Shown here: positions 30,249-41,007 of the stretch, in pieces
Layout: the number at the start of each line of letters is the position of its first letter
Numbering within the stretch: position 1 is the first letter of the stretch
Assembly (NCBI RefSeq): GCF_000003815.2
Contig: NC_049992.1
Coordinates: 3,668,551-3,732,550, forward strand
Direction of reading: 5' to 3'
Length of the DNA: 64,000 nt
From: Branchiostoma floridae
Lineage: Eukaryota > Chordata > Leptocardii > Amphioxiformes > Branchiostomatidae
The notes under the pieces: model-generated
The model's database searches: none
Told to the model about the DNA's origin: nothing
What the model saw: the letters and a program-made list of their open reading frames with translations, nothing else
Position numbers and translations under genes: made by a program

Positions 30249-32885
30249 ATGTCTAGTATGCAGTGCAGTGACCTGATAGTGCTGGGTCTTCCCTTCAAAA
30301 CAACAGAGCAGGAGCTGAGAGAGTACATGGAGCAGTACGGGGAGGTGGTCATGGTTCAGGTAGGGGCAAAATCTACTCGCATAATCCTCTGTTCTTAATG
30401 TAGATACATGTATGTAGCTGTACCTGGGGCTTTCCTGGAAATCTGCAGAGAGCAGGAGCTGAGGATTTATATAGATCAGTACGGGAAGTAGCCTGATTTA
30501 ATCGTGCTTCTTAGGCCCGTCCTACATTGCCGTGCCGGATAGCGGAGTTTGCGTTACACAGACTATACGGGGAGTTGCTGATGGTATCATAGGTACATGT
30601 AGGAGCAAAATCTGCTCATTACATCATACATTGTAATTGTTACTGTAGTTACATCATAGCTTAACTTGGTTTCCCCTGAAAAAAATGCTAACCGGAGATT
30701 ATTGGAGAGAGAAATTGTTTTTCAGTGAAAAAAAAAATCTTACAGCACAAGAGTATTGGGAGGGGTAGGTCAGATAAGGATTCTGCTTTTTTTTTCTTGC
30801 TTGCTTCATGTCTTTTGCTTTGTTTTCCGTTCCTCTGTTTTTCTTGTACCCTTTATTTCATCATTTCTTTCAGCACCAATTCTTTTTACTTTCTTACTTC
30901 ACCAAAGTACTGGATATGTTTTAAGTTTGATACTTTGTTGTTTTTCCAAGCGCTGCCATGTAAATTGTTTATTATTATCAACCCTCACATCATTTCGAGT
31001 TAAACAGAATAATAAGGAGACTGCAAAGCTGTTGTGGAGTAATGGTTCATTGTTTTGTTTTTTCTTCAGATCAAGAAGGACCGGATGACGGGAAACTCCA
31101 AAGGGTTCGGGTTCGTTCAATTCGCAGAGTACGAGGTCCAGCTTAAGGTTATATCACAGCGTCACATGATCGACGGGAACTGGTGCGACGTGACGATCCC
31201 GAATTCCGAGGTCGGTTGACAGGAGTATCCTCCTACGCAGGGACATCCAACAGCGAAACCGCCTTTCTGGATGTACCCTGCTTTTTCAGTTTTCAAAAGG
31301 GGGCTCGCATATATAAGGATAAGCTCATATTAATAAGCAGGGCGGCCAGGAACTAAGGGTGACGGTTGAAAGAGCAGGGCACATCCATTAATCTTACATC
31401 TATTTTTTCTTATGAAGATTCTTCTTAACTATTGACCAGGGCAAACTCTGAATTAACTGTCAAAACTGCTAATTAAAGTCTGGATTGACTCACTTTGTTG
31501 AAACTGCTCATCTTTCAATTTCATGCTTTTTAGATGTTATAAAGGACAGGAGGTAGTCCAAATTTCAGGCTATCTTACTGTATTGTCACACGGTGAAGTA
31601 GAGTTTGCTGAAATGAATTCTTATCTTAAAACAGCTATAGAAAAGGGGTTCTTATCTGGTTTTACTGTCCTAACTTTTGAGAACATTTTAGAGATCCAGG
31701 GAAGATTCTCTGAAATATGTAAGAAAAAGAACTGTGTATCTGGAGTCAATTTGTCCTCCCCCTCCTCCAGCCAAGTTCATTTTACACAGTGCAGCAGCAT
31801 GGTGGTGCTTTAATGTCAGTTCATTCTTTTCTCGTAGGGTTGTTTTAGCTACTTTGTCTTCAGGATAAAACGGAAGTTTTCTTGTACACAACCAGTACTG
31901 TCTCTCACCTGCTTACATTTCAATGTCTATCAGACTTCCTAATACCCCCTCACATTAGGCGCGATTCGATCGGACGACGAGTCTGCGAGCTCTAATTTAC
32001 GAGGAGGCATGACCCTGATGCCGACGAAGAAATGGCAGAGTTGCCCCTTCCCGTCAGGGTCATGACTCCTCGTAATTTAGAGCTCGCAGACTCGTCGTCC
32101 GATTCTGTGGCGATCGCCCGAGCCTCGCGTATAATAATAGCTTTATTGCACAACAAGGTACAGAGTACGACTCTCGTACATGTGACAGGGGCGGTTTTTA
32201 GGTGAAAAATACGCGCAACCCTCTGTCGATGTTAAGTATGGCCGATCTTCCATAGATACGCCCGAAGATCGTAGAATATGTGACAGGGGTACTAGAGCCT
32301 CTAACTGGAGTTCTGCTTCTCGCCACTATATGCTGCTGACGTAGTTGATGTGTTTGCAACGAGAACACATAATGATAACCATTTTCCACTTATTTTTGTT
32401 TAGTTCCAACAAGTTTCCATTGTTCCCCACAGAATGAGGGTGTGATCGTGCACGAGCGGAGGGTGTTCATCGGCCGCTGCACGGAAGATATCTCAGCAGA
32501 GGACCTGCGGGCCTACTTCCAACGGTTCGGGGAGGTCACGGACGTTGTCATCCCCAAACCGTTCCGAGCGTTCGCCTTCGTGACGTTCCAGGACGGCGAG
32601 ACGGCGCAGAGTCTGTGTGGAGAGCACTATACCATCAAGGGCGCGAGCGTTCACGTCAGTGCCTACACTCCGAAGCTGGGCAACCCCGGGCAGCCCGGGG
32701 GCCTGCCCATCCACGAGCGGCAGAACCCGCCTGGGGACCGAAGTGGGCACCAGGGCCAGCCCAACCAGGTCGGGGGCAACGTCGAGGGGAACAGTCCGAA
32801 CAACATGGGGGGGAACCAGGTTGGGATGGCGGAGCTTAATGAGGCCATGTTGGCCGCCGCACAGGGTCAAGGTCATCATCAGTAG
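30249..32885 (+). CDS. TARDBP-like: Truncated TDP-43 paralog with two RRMs only
   Basis: Three exons: 30249-30359, 31070-31210, 32433-32885; 234 aa, phases agree, no internal stop. Start: ATG TCT AGT ATG, a new start fused to exon-2 sequence; exon 1 (N-terminal dimer domain) and both nuclear-localisation clusters are absent. RRM1 keeps KGFGFV but the RNA-stacking Trp is Phe16 ([10 protein letters not shown]) and the later Arg is Asn74 (IDGNWCD). RRM2 looks intact ([20 protein letters not shown]). After RRM2 the protein ends in [13 protein letters not shown] where the parent has its prion-like helix. The parental donor after TTTGAG is deleted; a GTCGGT donor after TCCGAG keeps the frame. In the middle exon more codon differences change the amino acid than not, so constraint is relaxed. 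Function is unknown; it could be a young pseudogene, but the frame is fully open. Confidence 0.6.
30432..30620 (+). repeat. Degenerate exon-2 tandem copies in the TARDBP-like gene
   Basis: AGAGCAGGAGCTGAGGATTT (about 30448) and CTATACGGGGAGTTGCTGAT (about 30563) are decayed relatives of exon 2. They match in placement the partial copies at 22372-22562, so the tandem copies probably predate the segmental duplication. Confidence 0.6.
31852..32345. mobile_element. MITE of the 8124-8321 family, split by a second MITE
   Basis: Left part 31860-31942 (AAGTTTTCTTGTACACAACC ... TCAATGTCTATCAGACTTCC) and right part 32292-32345 (CTCTAACTGGAGTTCTGCTT) join to match the body of the element at 8124-8321. 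The interruption is the element at 31945-32289. Confidence 0.65.
31945..32289. mobile_element. CCCCCTCACA-type MITE with an internal long hairpin, nested in another MITE
   Basis: The ends CCCCCTCACATT and GTGACAGGGG, flanked by TA on both sides, match the cleaner copy at 56311-56538. Inside there is an extra palindrome absent from the other copy: CGGACGACGAGTCTGCGAGC ... GCTCGCAGACTCGTCGTCCG, arms of about 48 bp around a ~35-bp loop. Confidence 0.8.
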
Positions 32886-33170
32886 GGTCAAGGTCCCCTT
32901 CAGTAGGTTCAAGGTCACCATCAGTAGGATCAAGGTCATCATCAGTAGGGTCAAGGTCATCGGCAGTAGGTTCGCACCAAGGGAGTAATCAGAAAAGCCA
33001 GATGGGTTTTTCCTCGCGGGGGGGGGGGGGGGGCGTATGGGAACCAGGGGGGTGCAAGCGGGTACACCAGCATCAGGTTGGGAGGGGATAGTCAGAGTGG
33101 GGACGGGGACGACCCAGGGAGGTACGGGGTACGGATACCAGCAGGGGGATAGTCAAGTCACGTCAAGTGT
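32886..33170 (+). pseudogene. Decayed remnant of the TDP-43 C-terminal exon after the new stop
   Basis: 32865-32966 is a ~20-bp repeat (GGGTCAAGGTCATCATCAGT) whose units carry TAG. From about 32980 the sequence again resembles the parent tail: GGAGTAATCAGAA, GGGAACCAGGGGGGTGCAAG, CGGGTACACCAGCATC and GGTACGGGGTACGGATACCA. The long G run at 33018-33033 and frameshifts make it non-coding. The stop thus removes about 180 residues of the parental tail. Confidence 0.75.
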
Positions 33171-34489
33171 ATTGCGCAACGATTGTAACAGGTACAATCT
33201 ATGGCAAGTAACATGTATTATTAACAACTACAAACTATCTACAACAGTATACTAATCTAACATAACAGAAAATATGGCGCCATAGTGTATTTCACATCGT
33301 TAGAACACTACTTCTCTTTTGCATAGCATTATATATATATTGGCCTAGGTGGACAGATATGGAGTCGGGACATGATAGAAGTACATTGAATATTTCTCTA
33401 CTTGTTTTAGGTAATATTGTTCTGTTGTTACATATGGTCAATAACTTTTCCTTTCTTCATTATAATAAGGGCATATCATCAGGAAATGATATTCATCTTC
33501 AATACTGTCTGCACATGGAACACATTCTCTTTTCAGCTGGTATATTTTTGTACCCGAATTTGTACGTTTTGGACACAGGAAGCAGAGATGTGAATGGAGC
33601 GAATGTTGGAATAAAGCAATATGGTGATTATGTATGCCTTTGTCATGGTGGTCTTTGAGTGAACTTAAGGTTACTCATTTATTTACCGGTACTTGGTTCG
33701 AACACTCTAAAATCGAACACATAGATCAAACCCACTTGAAATGTTATACAATAACATGTAGTTATGCAAGAATTGTTGCAGGAGATTTTTTTTACATCCA
33801 GTGGTATTTCAGCTGTATATAAAGCCAGATAAGTACATGTAGTTACTGCGAGAATTACTATTTATTGCATCCTAAAATGACTATTGTTCTGGTACAGTAA
33901 ACTGCCACTACTTATTCTATCAGTTAGAGGTTTTTTGGGGTGCCTATAGGTTCAAGTGTTTTCTAGCTCATTGTCTAAATACAACTCAAATTCCTACAGC
34001 TATAGCGTTTTTCAAGTTAAGGCCATGTTGGTTTGGTTATGTGGATGACATCCGTGCACACATCCATTTTCGACCATACTGTTAAATCATACAAAGCAGT
34101 TGTAAAGTGAGCACATATGTGCCATAAATCAACAAAAATATCCGTCCATACAGCAGATACATGGAATGTCGATGAGATTCCAAAGAGGAAGATGTGAGCG
34201 AACAAAAATTTGAAAAACCGGCTTGCTATTCATTCTACTTTTATATCTACAGCTTTATATCTGTACCTATCCCAGTAGTAATATCTGCATGACTTAGTGG
34301 CGTACTATCTCCAGAGCTGAATTCAGAGAAGATGTTTTTGATTTACATGATTGACTATCTCATGAGTCTGATCGTCTGATGCATCACCAATACATTATCG
34401 AACCATTGCTTAACTTCTGGCGAATCGAGTTAAATGAATGCCGTACAAAGTTGTTTCTACTCTGAACGGAACATAATGCCAACTGTAAC

Positions 34490-36451
34490 TCATGGACTGA
34501 CTTCACACACATAATACTGACTAACAGAGCATGGCCGATCGTTCCACTTGCCGCTCGAACTGTACCAATGAGCACAGTCCTCAGCAGAACCAGAATCGTC
34601 AGGTTGCCCTGGATTCCAGTTGTCCCAGCCGGTGAGCGGTGTCCCGTCCTCCCACACAAAGGTTCCCTCCTGGAGCAGGTCTGTCAGGCCGAACCAGACG
34701 ATGGAGCCACTGGGGTACCTGGTCAGTTGGTTGCGCAGGAAGGCGTCTGTTGCCTGGTCCTTAGGCATGGCCAGGTGCCCACCGTCAGCCTGACAGGCGG
34801 ACCTGGCGTCGGTGTAGTTCTTCTGATCGGTAGAGAAGCTGAAGCACTTGTCTTCAAACTTTACATATCCGCTAGGACAGACAAGCTTCGTCGTAGCGCT
34901 GTCTGTGGGTGGAATCAAGGTTACGATTGTAGGTCCGAAAGTACTTCCAATATTGTTCATTTTCGTTAACATCGGTCATCACTCATCAACATTTATTTTT
35001 CAATAGGACATAATTAAGATAATCGATATTCCTGAATGGTAGTTAAGAACTGCGCCTAATCATTTAATAGTTAGATTTCAGAACTATTAACTGAATGGCA
35101 AATTAATGGACTTATTTCAAAAGTTTCTAGTTCTTATTAGATTGTTAAGCAATCGGTAAGCTGTAAGACTCACATTGTTTAAGCAGCGCGATTTCTGATG
35201 TAAGTTTACTGAACTGTTCCTGCAATTCGGCAAGCCGAACATCCTGTAGTGAATGCAAGGCGTTGTGAACATCTCGACGTCAAGTTTAATACAAGTAAAT
35301 GTTGCTGATATGGCTAAAACATCAAGACATTACGGAACTGTGAAACAGCTGAGTGTATACGTAGGTATGTTTGTAGATACCATTGTGTAAACCCTACGCC
35401 ACATTTGTACTTTTACCTGTATTTCTCTTTCAATGTTTTTGTTTATATGTAGGCTAATGCCCTCAGGAGATGTCTTCGGTCATGTTTGCCAATACATAGT
35501 AGCATGAAAAGAGGCATTAACCACAGTATAACTTTCTCTAAAAGTAGAGGGAACTGTGTATTATACGGTGTACGGTAGTAAGTGTGGGAACCAGAATGTC
35601 CGTACCTGTTGGGTCCGAAGCGACTCCACTGTTCCCTGCAGCAGAGTTAACTGGGCCCGAAGCTGGTACATCTGAAGGGTAAAATCACAGGTCATGGATT
35701 AGCTCATGGTCTACTTGCAAAATTACAACGTTAATTTGGTTGCTGGCTATCGTACAATATGGAGTGGTGGGCGACAAAGGATCCCATGACGTTTCGGCAC
35801 TTAGACAGTTGGGCCTCTAGTCGATAAGGACGATTCGGCACAAGGTCGAGATCGAGCAGGGTTAACTCTCAAACCCGACAAATACATGTCGTATTGAGAT
35901 AATTGACAGTCGCTCCAGCTTGCGATTAAGCCCCGCCTATTGTAAGCTACTCGTAATTCAGCCCCTACCTGAGTAGAGAGTAGTGGGTCCACCCAAAAAC
36001 ACTTTAACCAAAATCCGTGCTAGGCTTGGAGAAGAACTGTCATAATTGGCTAGGGACAGAACAACCGAACGAAACGCCCTGAATCGTAAGCATAAGATGT
36101 TTTGTGATAGTCGCCTACCATTGTGCACGTGCCACTACGTACCATTCCACGCTGCAGTTCCAAAGTGCAGACATATATCGAAAACTATTATGTATTCTAA
36201 TCCATAGAATCATTCGTCTTTATGAGAGCTGACACACTGCGTGCTGACCATATAGTTCTATATCGAGATTGATATCCAGTGGAACAGACACGCTCAAGCA
36301 GACTGACCGTCGTGTCCGTCTCCTTTTTGTCTCCATAGTCGACGTAGATGGCAGGACTGCACACGCACTTATCCTCCGAGCACTCCGGAGCCGCGGCCCC
36401 CGAAGCGTGCTGCAACACAGCAAGAACCACAACCACCACAAGCACACCCAT
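34490..36451 (-). CDS. C-type lectin A (secreted, coiled coil plus CTLD)
   Basis: Exons on the minus strand: 36451-36308, 35671-35606, 35243-35174, 34902-34490; 230 aa, phases agree. The ATG at 36451 starts a signal peptide (MGVLVVVVVLAVLQHASG); an in-frame ATG at 36475 exists, but the AAGAACAAATCATG context is shared with CTL-B at 36451. Then CVCSPAIYVDYGDK; two coiled-coil exons (MYQLRAQLTLLQGTVESL and DVRLAELQEQFSKLTSEIAL); and a lectin domain with LVCPSGYVKFEDKCFSFS, WFGLTDLLQEGTFVWEDGTP, GQPDD and KWNDRPC. QPD is usually the galactose-type motif and WND binds calcium (family knowledge). It is divergent to CTL-B over a 1.4-kb spacer. Likely a secreted, possibly oligomeric, sugar-binding defence or gut protein; the ligand is not known. 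Confidence 0.85.
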
Positions 36452-37214
36452 GATTTGTTCTTTGTTTTGACGCACAGTTTCTCAACTGAAGCTCTGTCGT
36501 CTGACCAGGAAACTTTGCTCTAATGCGCGCGCTATACAGCTCTGAAATGCTGGCTGGTTATCGCACCCAGACATCAGTCCAAATGCCTGCATCAGCAAAG
36601 TTAAGTACCAAGGGTCACTTCCGCCTTGTAACTCTTGATACCAGGGCAAACAAAATTGGATGCGATGCATTGTTTAGTCACATGTTTATTCTGTGCATGA
36701 TTGATTTTCGGCACTTAACAATTACAACTAGACTCCTTCCAAAGCAAGACATGTGCTTGCCTATCCATACATAATACTAGTAGTATGGGCTGCCTTTTGA
36801 GCACTTAAAACAAAGGGATGAATGTCAATGTTTCATTCTCCTGCTCAATCAGACAAATGTAAACATTTTGCAGACGGTGGGGGTTGCACTTTGTTTCGCA
36901 ACAATGCCAGTTCGCAACAGCCATTTCGCAACAAGTCAAGTCTTTTCGCAACAAGGTATAGGTCTTTTCGCAACAATGTACAAGTCGTTTCGCAACATTT
37001 GAATGTTATCAATCTTGATAGCCTAATAGTATTAGAAATCGTATTCTTAACGTAAAAATCTTTACTGGGTGCGAAAGACAACCCCGGCGGCATAGGAACA
37101 TGGTGCCGCATGGACCATGGGGCCCCATGGACCTGACAGTCCGATGATTTTCATACGCCCGGCGTTACAGTTTCATGCGTGGCGTGCACAGGGCCCGGAC
37201 CGTAGGGCCTGGGG

Positions 37215-37331
<117 letters not shown>

Positions 37332-37387
37332 TTGCCACCTGTCTGTTACATCGTTACCCTTTAACGCTTTCATTTTATTCATAAATG

Positions 37388-37441
37388 CTGGTGTGTTACG
37401 CCGAACGGCGGTTATACCGGCTATATAGATATAGATAGATA
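37388..37441 (+). mobile_element. LINE 3'-tail fragment
   Basis: CTGGTGTGTTACGCCGAACG and CGGTTATACCGGCTATATAG match the LINE 3' ends at 2.7, 27.1 and 54.8 kb, ending in ATAGAT repeats. Confidence 0.7.
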
Positions 37442-37876
37442 GAAATGTAAACAATCATTGACTGCCAATAACACGTGTACATGTGTGGAAGGTGTCTAGT
37501 TGTATTGCATCATGAGTGTAATGTTGTTTTAACAGAAAATTAAGTTTAAGCACTTAGATAGTATATAGACTATGACGGAACCAAGGCATTGTATTCTTTA
37601 CCTTGAATCTTTACCTTGAACCACAGCCAGTCGATACCCTTGCGGGTGATAAGACTGTCCTATTCAATGGTTTCCCCCGGTTTCACGAGGGAGTTGCCCA
37701 TGGCAGTGTACTTGCTGATGTAAACATCCGGACATATGGCTGGGTGTGATAAGAAGTCATATTGCCTGCAGAACTGTACAGCGCACGCGGACTAACGTCT
37801 CCCGATCAGGCGACAGAGTCTACCTTTTATTGAGACGGACCGACGTGAAACTTGTCGTGCATCCAAAGAACAAATC

Positions 37877-38582
37877 ATGAGAGTATTTGTGGCGATTGCG
37901 ATCCTTGCTGTGATGCAGCGGCCGGTTTCAGGAGAGACACCTACCGACTCTTCGTGCGTGTGCAGCCCTGCCATCTACGTCGACTGTGTGGACAAAGAGG
38001 GCGGAGAGACGAACACTAGTGTGGTCAGTCGGTTGGTCTTGTGTGTGCGCATGCGCGGTCTACCGGTTATTAATCTTGAAATGTATGGGACTATGTTCCA
38101 GTGGTTATCAAACTAGAAGCTTTCAAGTCGATAAGTACATGCATCAGTGTTTTGCAATTTATAGTTTTTGACATTAGTCAGTGCTTTAGGACTGATTCGT
38201 AAAATGGTAGTGTCAAGGGCGCAATGGTTAGAGTCTACAACAGAATAACATTTTTGGTCACCACTCCATATTTCCCGAGTACCATTAAATTACTAACTTT
38301 GTAAGAAGACTCCGGGCTTATCTATGACCTGTGATTTTACCCTTCAGATGTACCAGCTCCGGGCCCAGTTAACTCTGCTGCAGGGAACAGTGGAGTCATT
38401 GCGGACTCAACAGGTACGGCCAGTATTAGGGAAACGTTCGGAACAGCTTTTATGCAGTTATGCTGCGTTGGTTGTCTTTTTTTTCAATTTCCTTTAGAAA
38501 AGTCATGTCGAAAGGGCCTTAACTTCAGCCTTATCGCCGATTCTACCAGATCGCAGTCACTACCCTGACATATATATATAAA

Positions 38583-38660
<78 letters not shown>

Positions 38661-39599
38661 TGTGTGTGATATGCCATACATTCTACCAATTTCCTTTAGA
38701 AAGGTCATGTCTCGAATTGTTGTTGATGACTTTATTTGTATATATTTTGAATCCACTATAGGAGATTCTTATTGCCGAGGTCAGTAATCTTACCGCAGAA
38801 CTCCGTAAAGAAGGTGAGCCTTGCGAGATATTTACCGATGTACAAGTAGAACATCTGCACACCTTTAAAATAGTTTATCTGCCCGAGATCTAAACATTGA
38901 CGGGACTTGTCTTGGTATACCCACTAACACCATAAAATATATCGATGATCATTTTGTTCATAATCGATTGAAAAATGAATAAATGCAAAACGACATGCAA
39001 AAGTTATAGCGAGAAAACAATAAGACAGGCCTACATCATAACCTCGTGTTTCCCATTCTACAGCCGACCCTGTGGAGCATGTATGCCCCAGCGGTTACGT
39101 ACAGTTTGAAAACAGGTGCTTCAACTTCTCTACCGACAAGAAAACCTACACCGACGCCCGGTCGGCCTGCCATGCTGCCGGCGGGCGGCTGGCTATGCCG
39201 AAGGACCAGTTAACAAACGACTTCCTGGTGAACGAGGTCTGGACCAGGTACATCAGTCCCTACATCGCCTGGTTCGGTCTGACAGACCAGGTACGGGAGG
39301 GAACCTGGGTGTGGGAGGACGGGACACCGCTAGTCGGCTGGTCCGACTGGGCACCAGGAGAACCTGATAATTACTTCAACTCTGTAAGTTCTATAACTCT
39401 GCAAGTTCTTTAACTCTGCAAGTTCTTTAACTCTGTAAGTTCTTTAATTTTGTAAGGTCTTTAACTCTGTATTGTTTTTAACTCTTTAAGTTTTTTTACT
39501 CTGTAAGTTTTTTAAACTCTGTATGTACTTTAACTCTGTAAGTTTTTTTTATCTCTGTAACGTAAGTTCATTGACTTTGTAAGGTGTAACTTTGTTCGT

Positions 39600-39652
<53 letters not shown>

Positions 39653-39826
39653 AACAAAGTATAAATAAGAAAGGCAATAAAAAAAGCTTCATTTTCATTG
39701 TCATTTTTTATAACATTTAATCAGGACTGTGCAGGTTGGGGTTCAAGATCCGGCCTGAAGTGGATCGATGCTGAAAGCCGCATCAATGCTTACTATGTGT
39801 GTGAGATGAGAGCTACTGCCCTCTAG
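37877..39826 (+). CDS. C-type lectin B (secreted; altered calcium-site motif)
   Basis: Exons 37877-38023, 38348-38413, 38762-38813, 39064-39383, 39725-39826; 228 aa, phases agree. Signal peptide MRVFVAIAILAVMQRPVSG, then CVCSPAIYVDCVDKEGG; a MYQLRAQLTLLQGTVESL exon nearly identical to that of CTL-A; a shorter coiled-coil exon (EILIAEVSNLTAELRKE); then the CTLD with VCPSGYVQFENRCFNFS and WFGLTDQVREGTWVWEDGTP. Here the domain is split by an intron, unlike the other family members. The sugar motif is GEPDN rather than QPD, and the usual WND is KWID. Asn-to-Ile at that calcium ligand suggests weak or lost Ca-dependent binding (inference). It ends YYVCEMRATAL. The intron at 39384 contains copies of the exon 4 donor. 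Confidence 0.82.
38585..38668 (+). repeat. (GT)n microsatellite in CTL-B intron 2
   Basis: About 40 GT units with two interruptions. Confidence 0.95.
39379..39590 (+). repeat. Minisatellite made of copies of the CTL-B exon 4 splice donor
   Basis: The exon ends AACTCT|GTAAGTTCT. That ~17-bp unit (AACTCTGTAAGTTCTTT) is repeated about eleven times with decay into the intron. Several copies keep GTAAGT. Confidence 0.9.
39603..39649 (+). repeat. (CA)n microsatellite
   Basis: About 23 CA units inside CTL-B intron 4. Confidence 0.95.
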
Positions 39827-39976
39827 AACTCTGACCCTCTCTGTCTCGGCTTGGCTTCGCGAACGAAGATCATCTAAGGATGTTGCCCACGTCTGGTGCA
39901 GGTGCGCTGATAGCTGATGGGTCCGATGCTTGACAGACAGACTCGGCCGGCGGCAGGGGAATGCAGGGCTGAAGTA

Positions 39977-40168
39977 GCCTCCATAGCAGGCTCTCTGTGG
40001 CCTTTTTTTGCTCATATTACACTTTTTCTGGCAATTAGTTTCTTTTTGTACCGGGTCGCTGATTGCCGGTCGTCGTTGATTACTGGCCGGCGATCCAGTA
40101 CAAAAAGAAATGGCCAGCAAAAGTGTAGTACGAGCCAAAAAAGGCTCCAGAGAGCCTGCTATGGAGGC
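39977..40168. mobile_element. Foldback MITE with TA flanks
   Basis: Arms of ~75 bp: GCCTCCATAGCAGGCTCTCT on the left, AGAGAGCCTGCTATGGAGGC on the right, with matching CACTTTT/AAAAGTG and CTTTTTGTAC/GTACAAAAAG inside. TA lies at both ends (39975 and 40169). Confidence 0.85.
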
Positions 40169-40720
40169 TAGGTCTGAAGTTGGTGCTGTGACGTTGCGGG
40201 ATTTCCTCCAAGAACACTGACCATGAGCTACATTAGATACAAAACTGTAAGTAGTAAACCTGGAGCACCATCAAAGTGGGCATGAAAGTTACTATGGACA
40301 TGATGGAGGTAGGCCGCTTGTTGTGTTCTGTTTGATCGGGTGGTCACGTGACAAAATACATGTATAATTTCAACGAGGCAGGACGATTTAGACACTCATC
40401 AGTCATGTATCCAGGAATGATATAATCAGCAACCCCGGAGCACTTTTGTGACTGCTATATGTTGCTAGCTTAGTAGTAAATTGAATACCTGCTTACGGGG
40501 GAGCTGAAACAGATTCATTATCGTGTTGGACAATAATATTCATAAATCATGTACAATACTCATCGTGAATCTGAAGACAGCTGTTTGCTTCTGTGACAAT
40601 TGATGTGTCAATTGTTCTATTAGTGGTAATAATTGTAATTACAATTTGGTGAATTTCCATATGGTTTGCAATAGTGTGATGTATACAGCTAAAATATGTG
40701 CGTTTGCAGTAATGATACGA

Positions 40721-41007
40721 TCTCGCTGGCTAGGGTTAATGACCCCCTCCCGAGAGGTGTCGGCGGGTGGCAACCGCTAGGGGCGCGATTCTATTCAGGT
40801 TAGGTTTATGATCACTAGCAAAACAAACGTGACATTTAGAGAAGATGATCTCATGAATGATTAAAGGTCAAATGTCGATTGACCCATCTGACTGTGAGTA
40901 ACTTAAAGTTGTTTATCAACTCAACGCTACCACGTCAACAGCAGACTTGCACTGTCAGGGTTGAAGCACTGACTGCACTAAGCTGTGGCCTCCGACGGTC
41001 TGACAAA
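40721..41007 (+). promoter_or_regulatory. Conserved upstream block of CTL-C
   Basis: About 290 bp before the ATG match the blocks before CTL-D (44018-44309) and CTL-E (47253-47542). Shared strings are TTAATGACCCCCTCCC, ACTAGCAAAACAAACGTGAC and TGACTGTGAGTAACTTAAAG. Likely core promoter plus 5' UTR; no clear TATA box seen. Confidence 0.6.
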
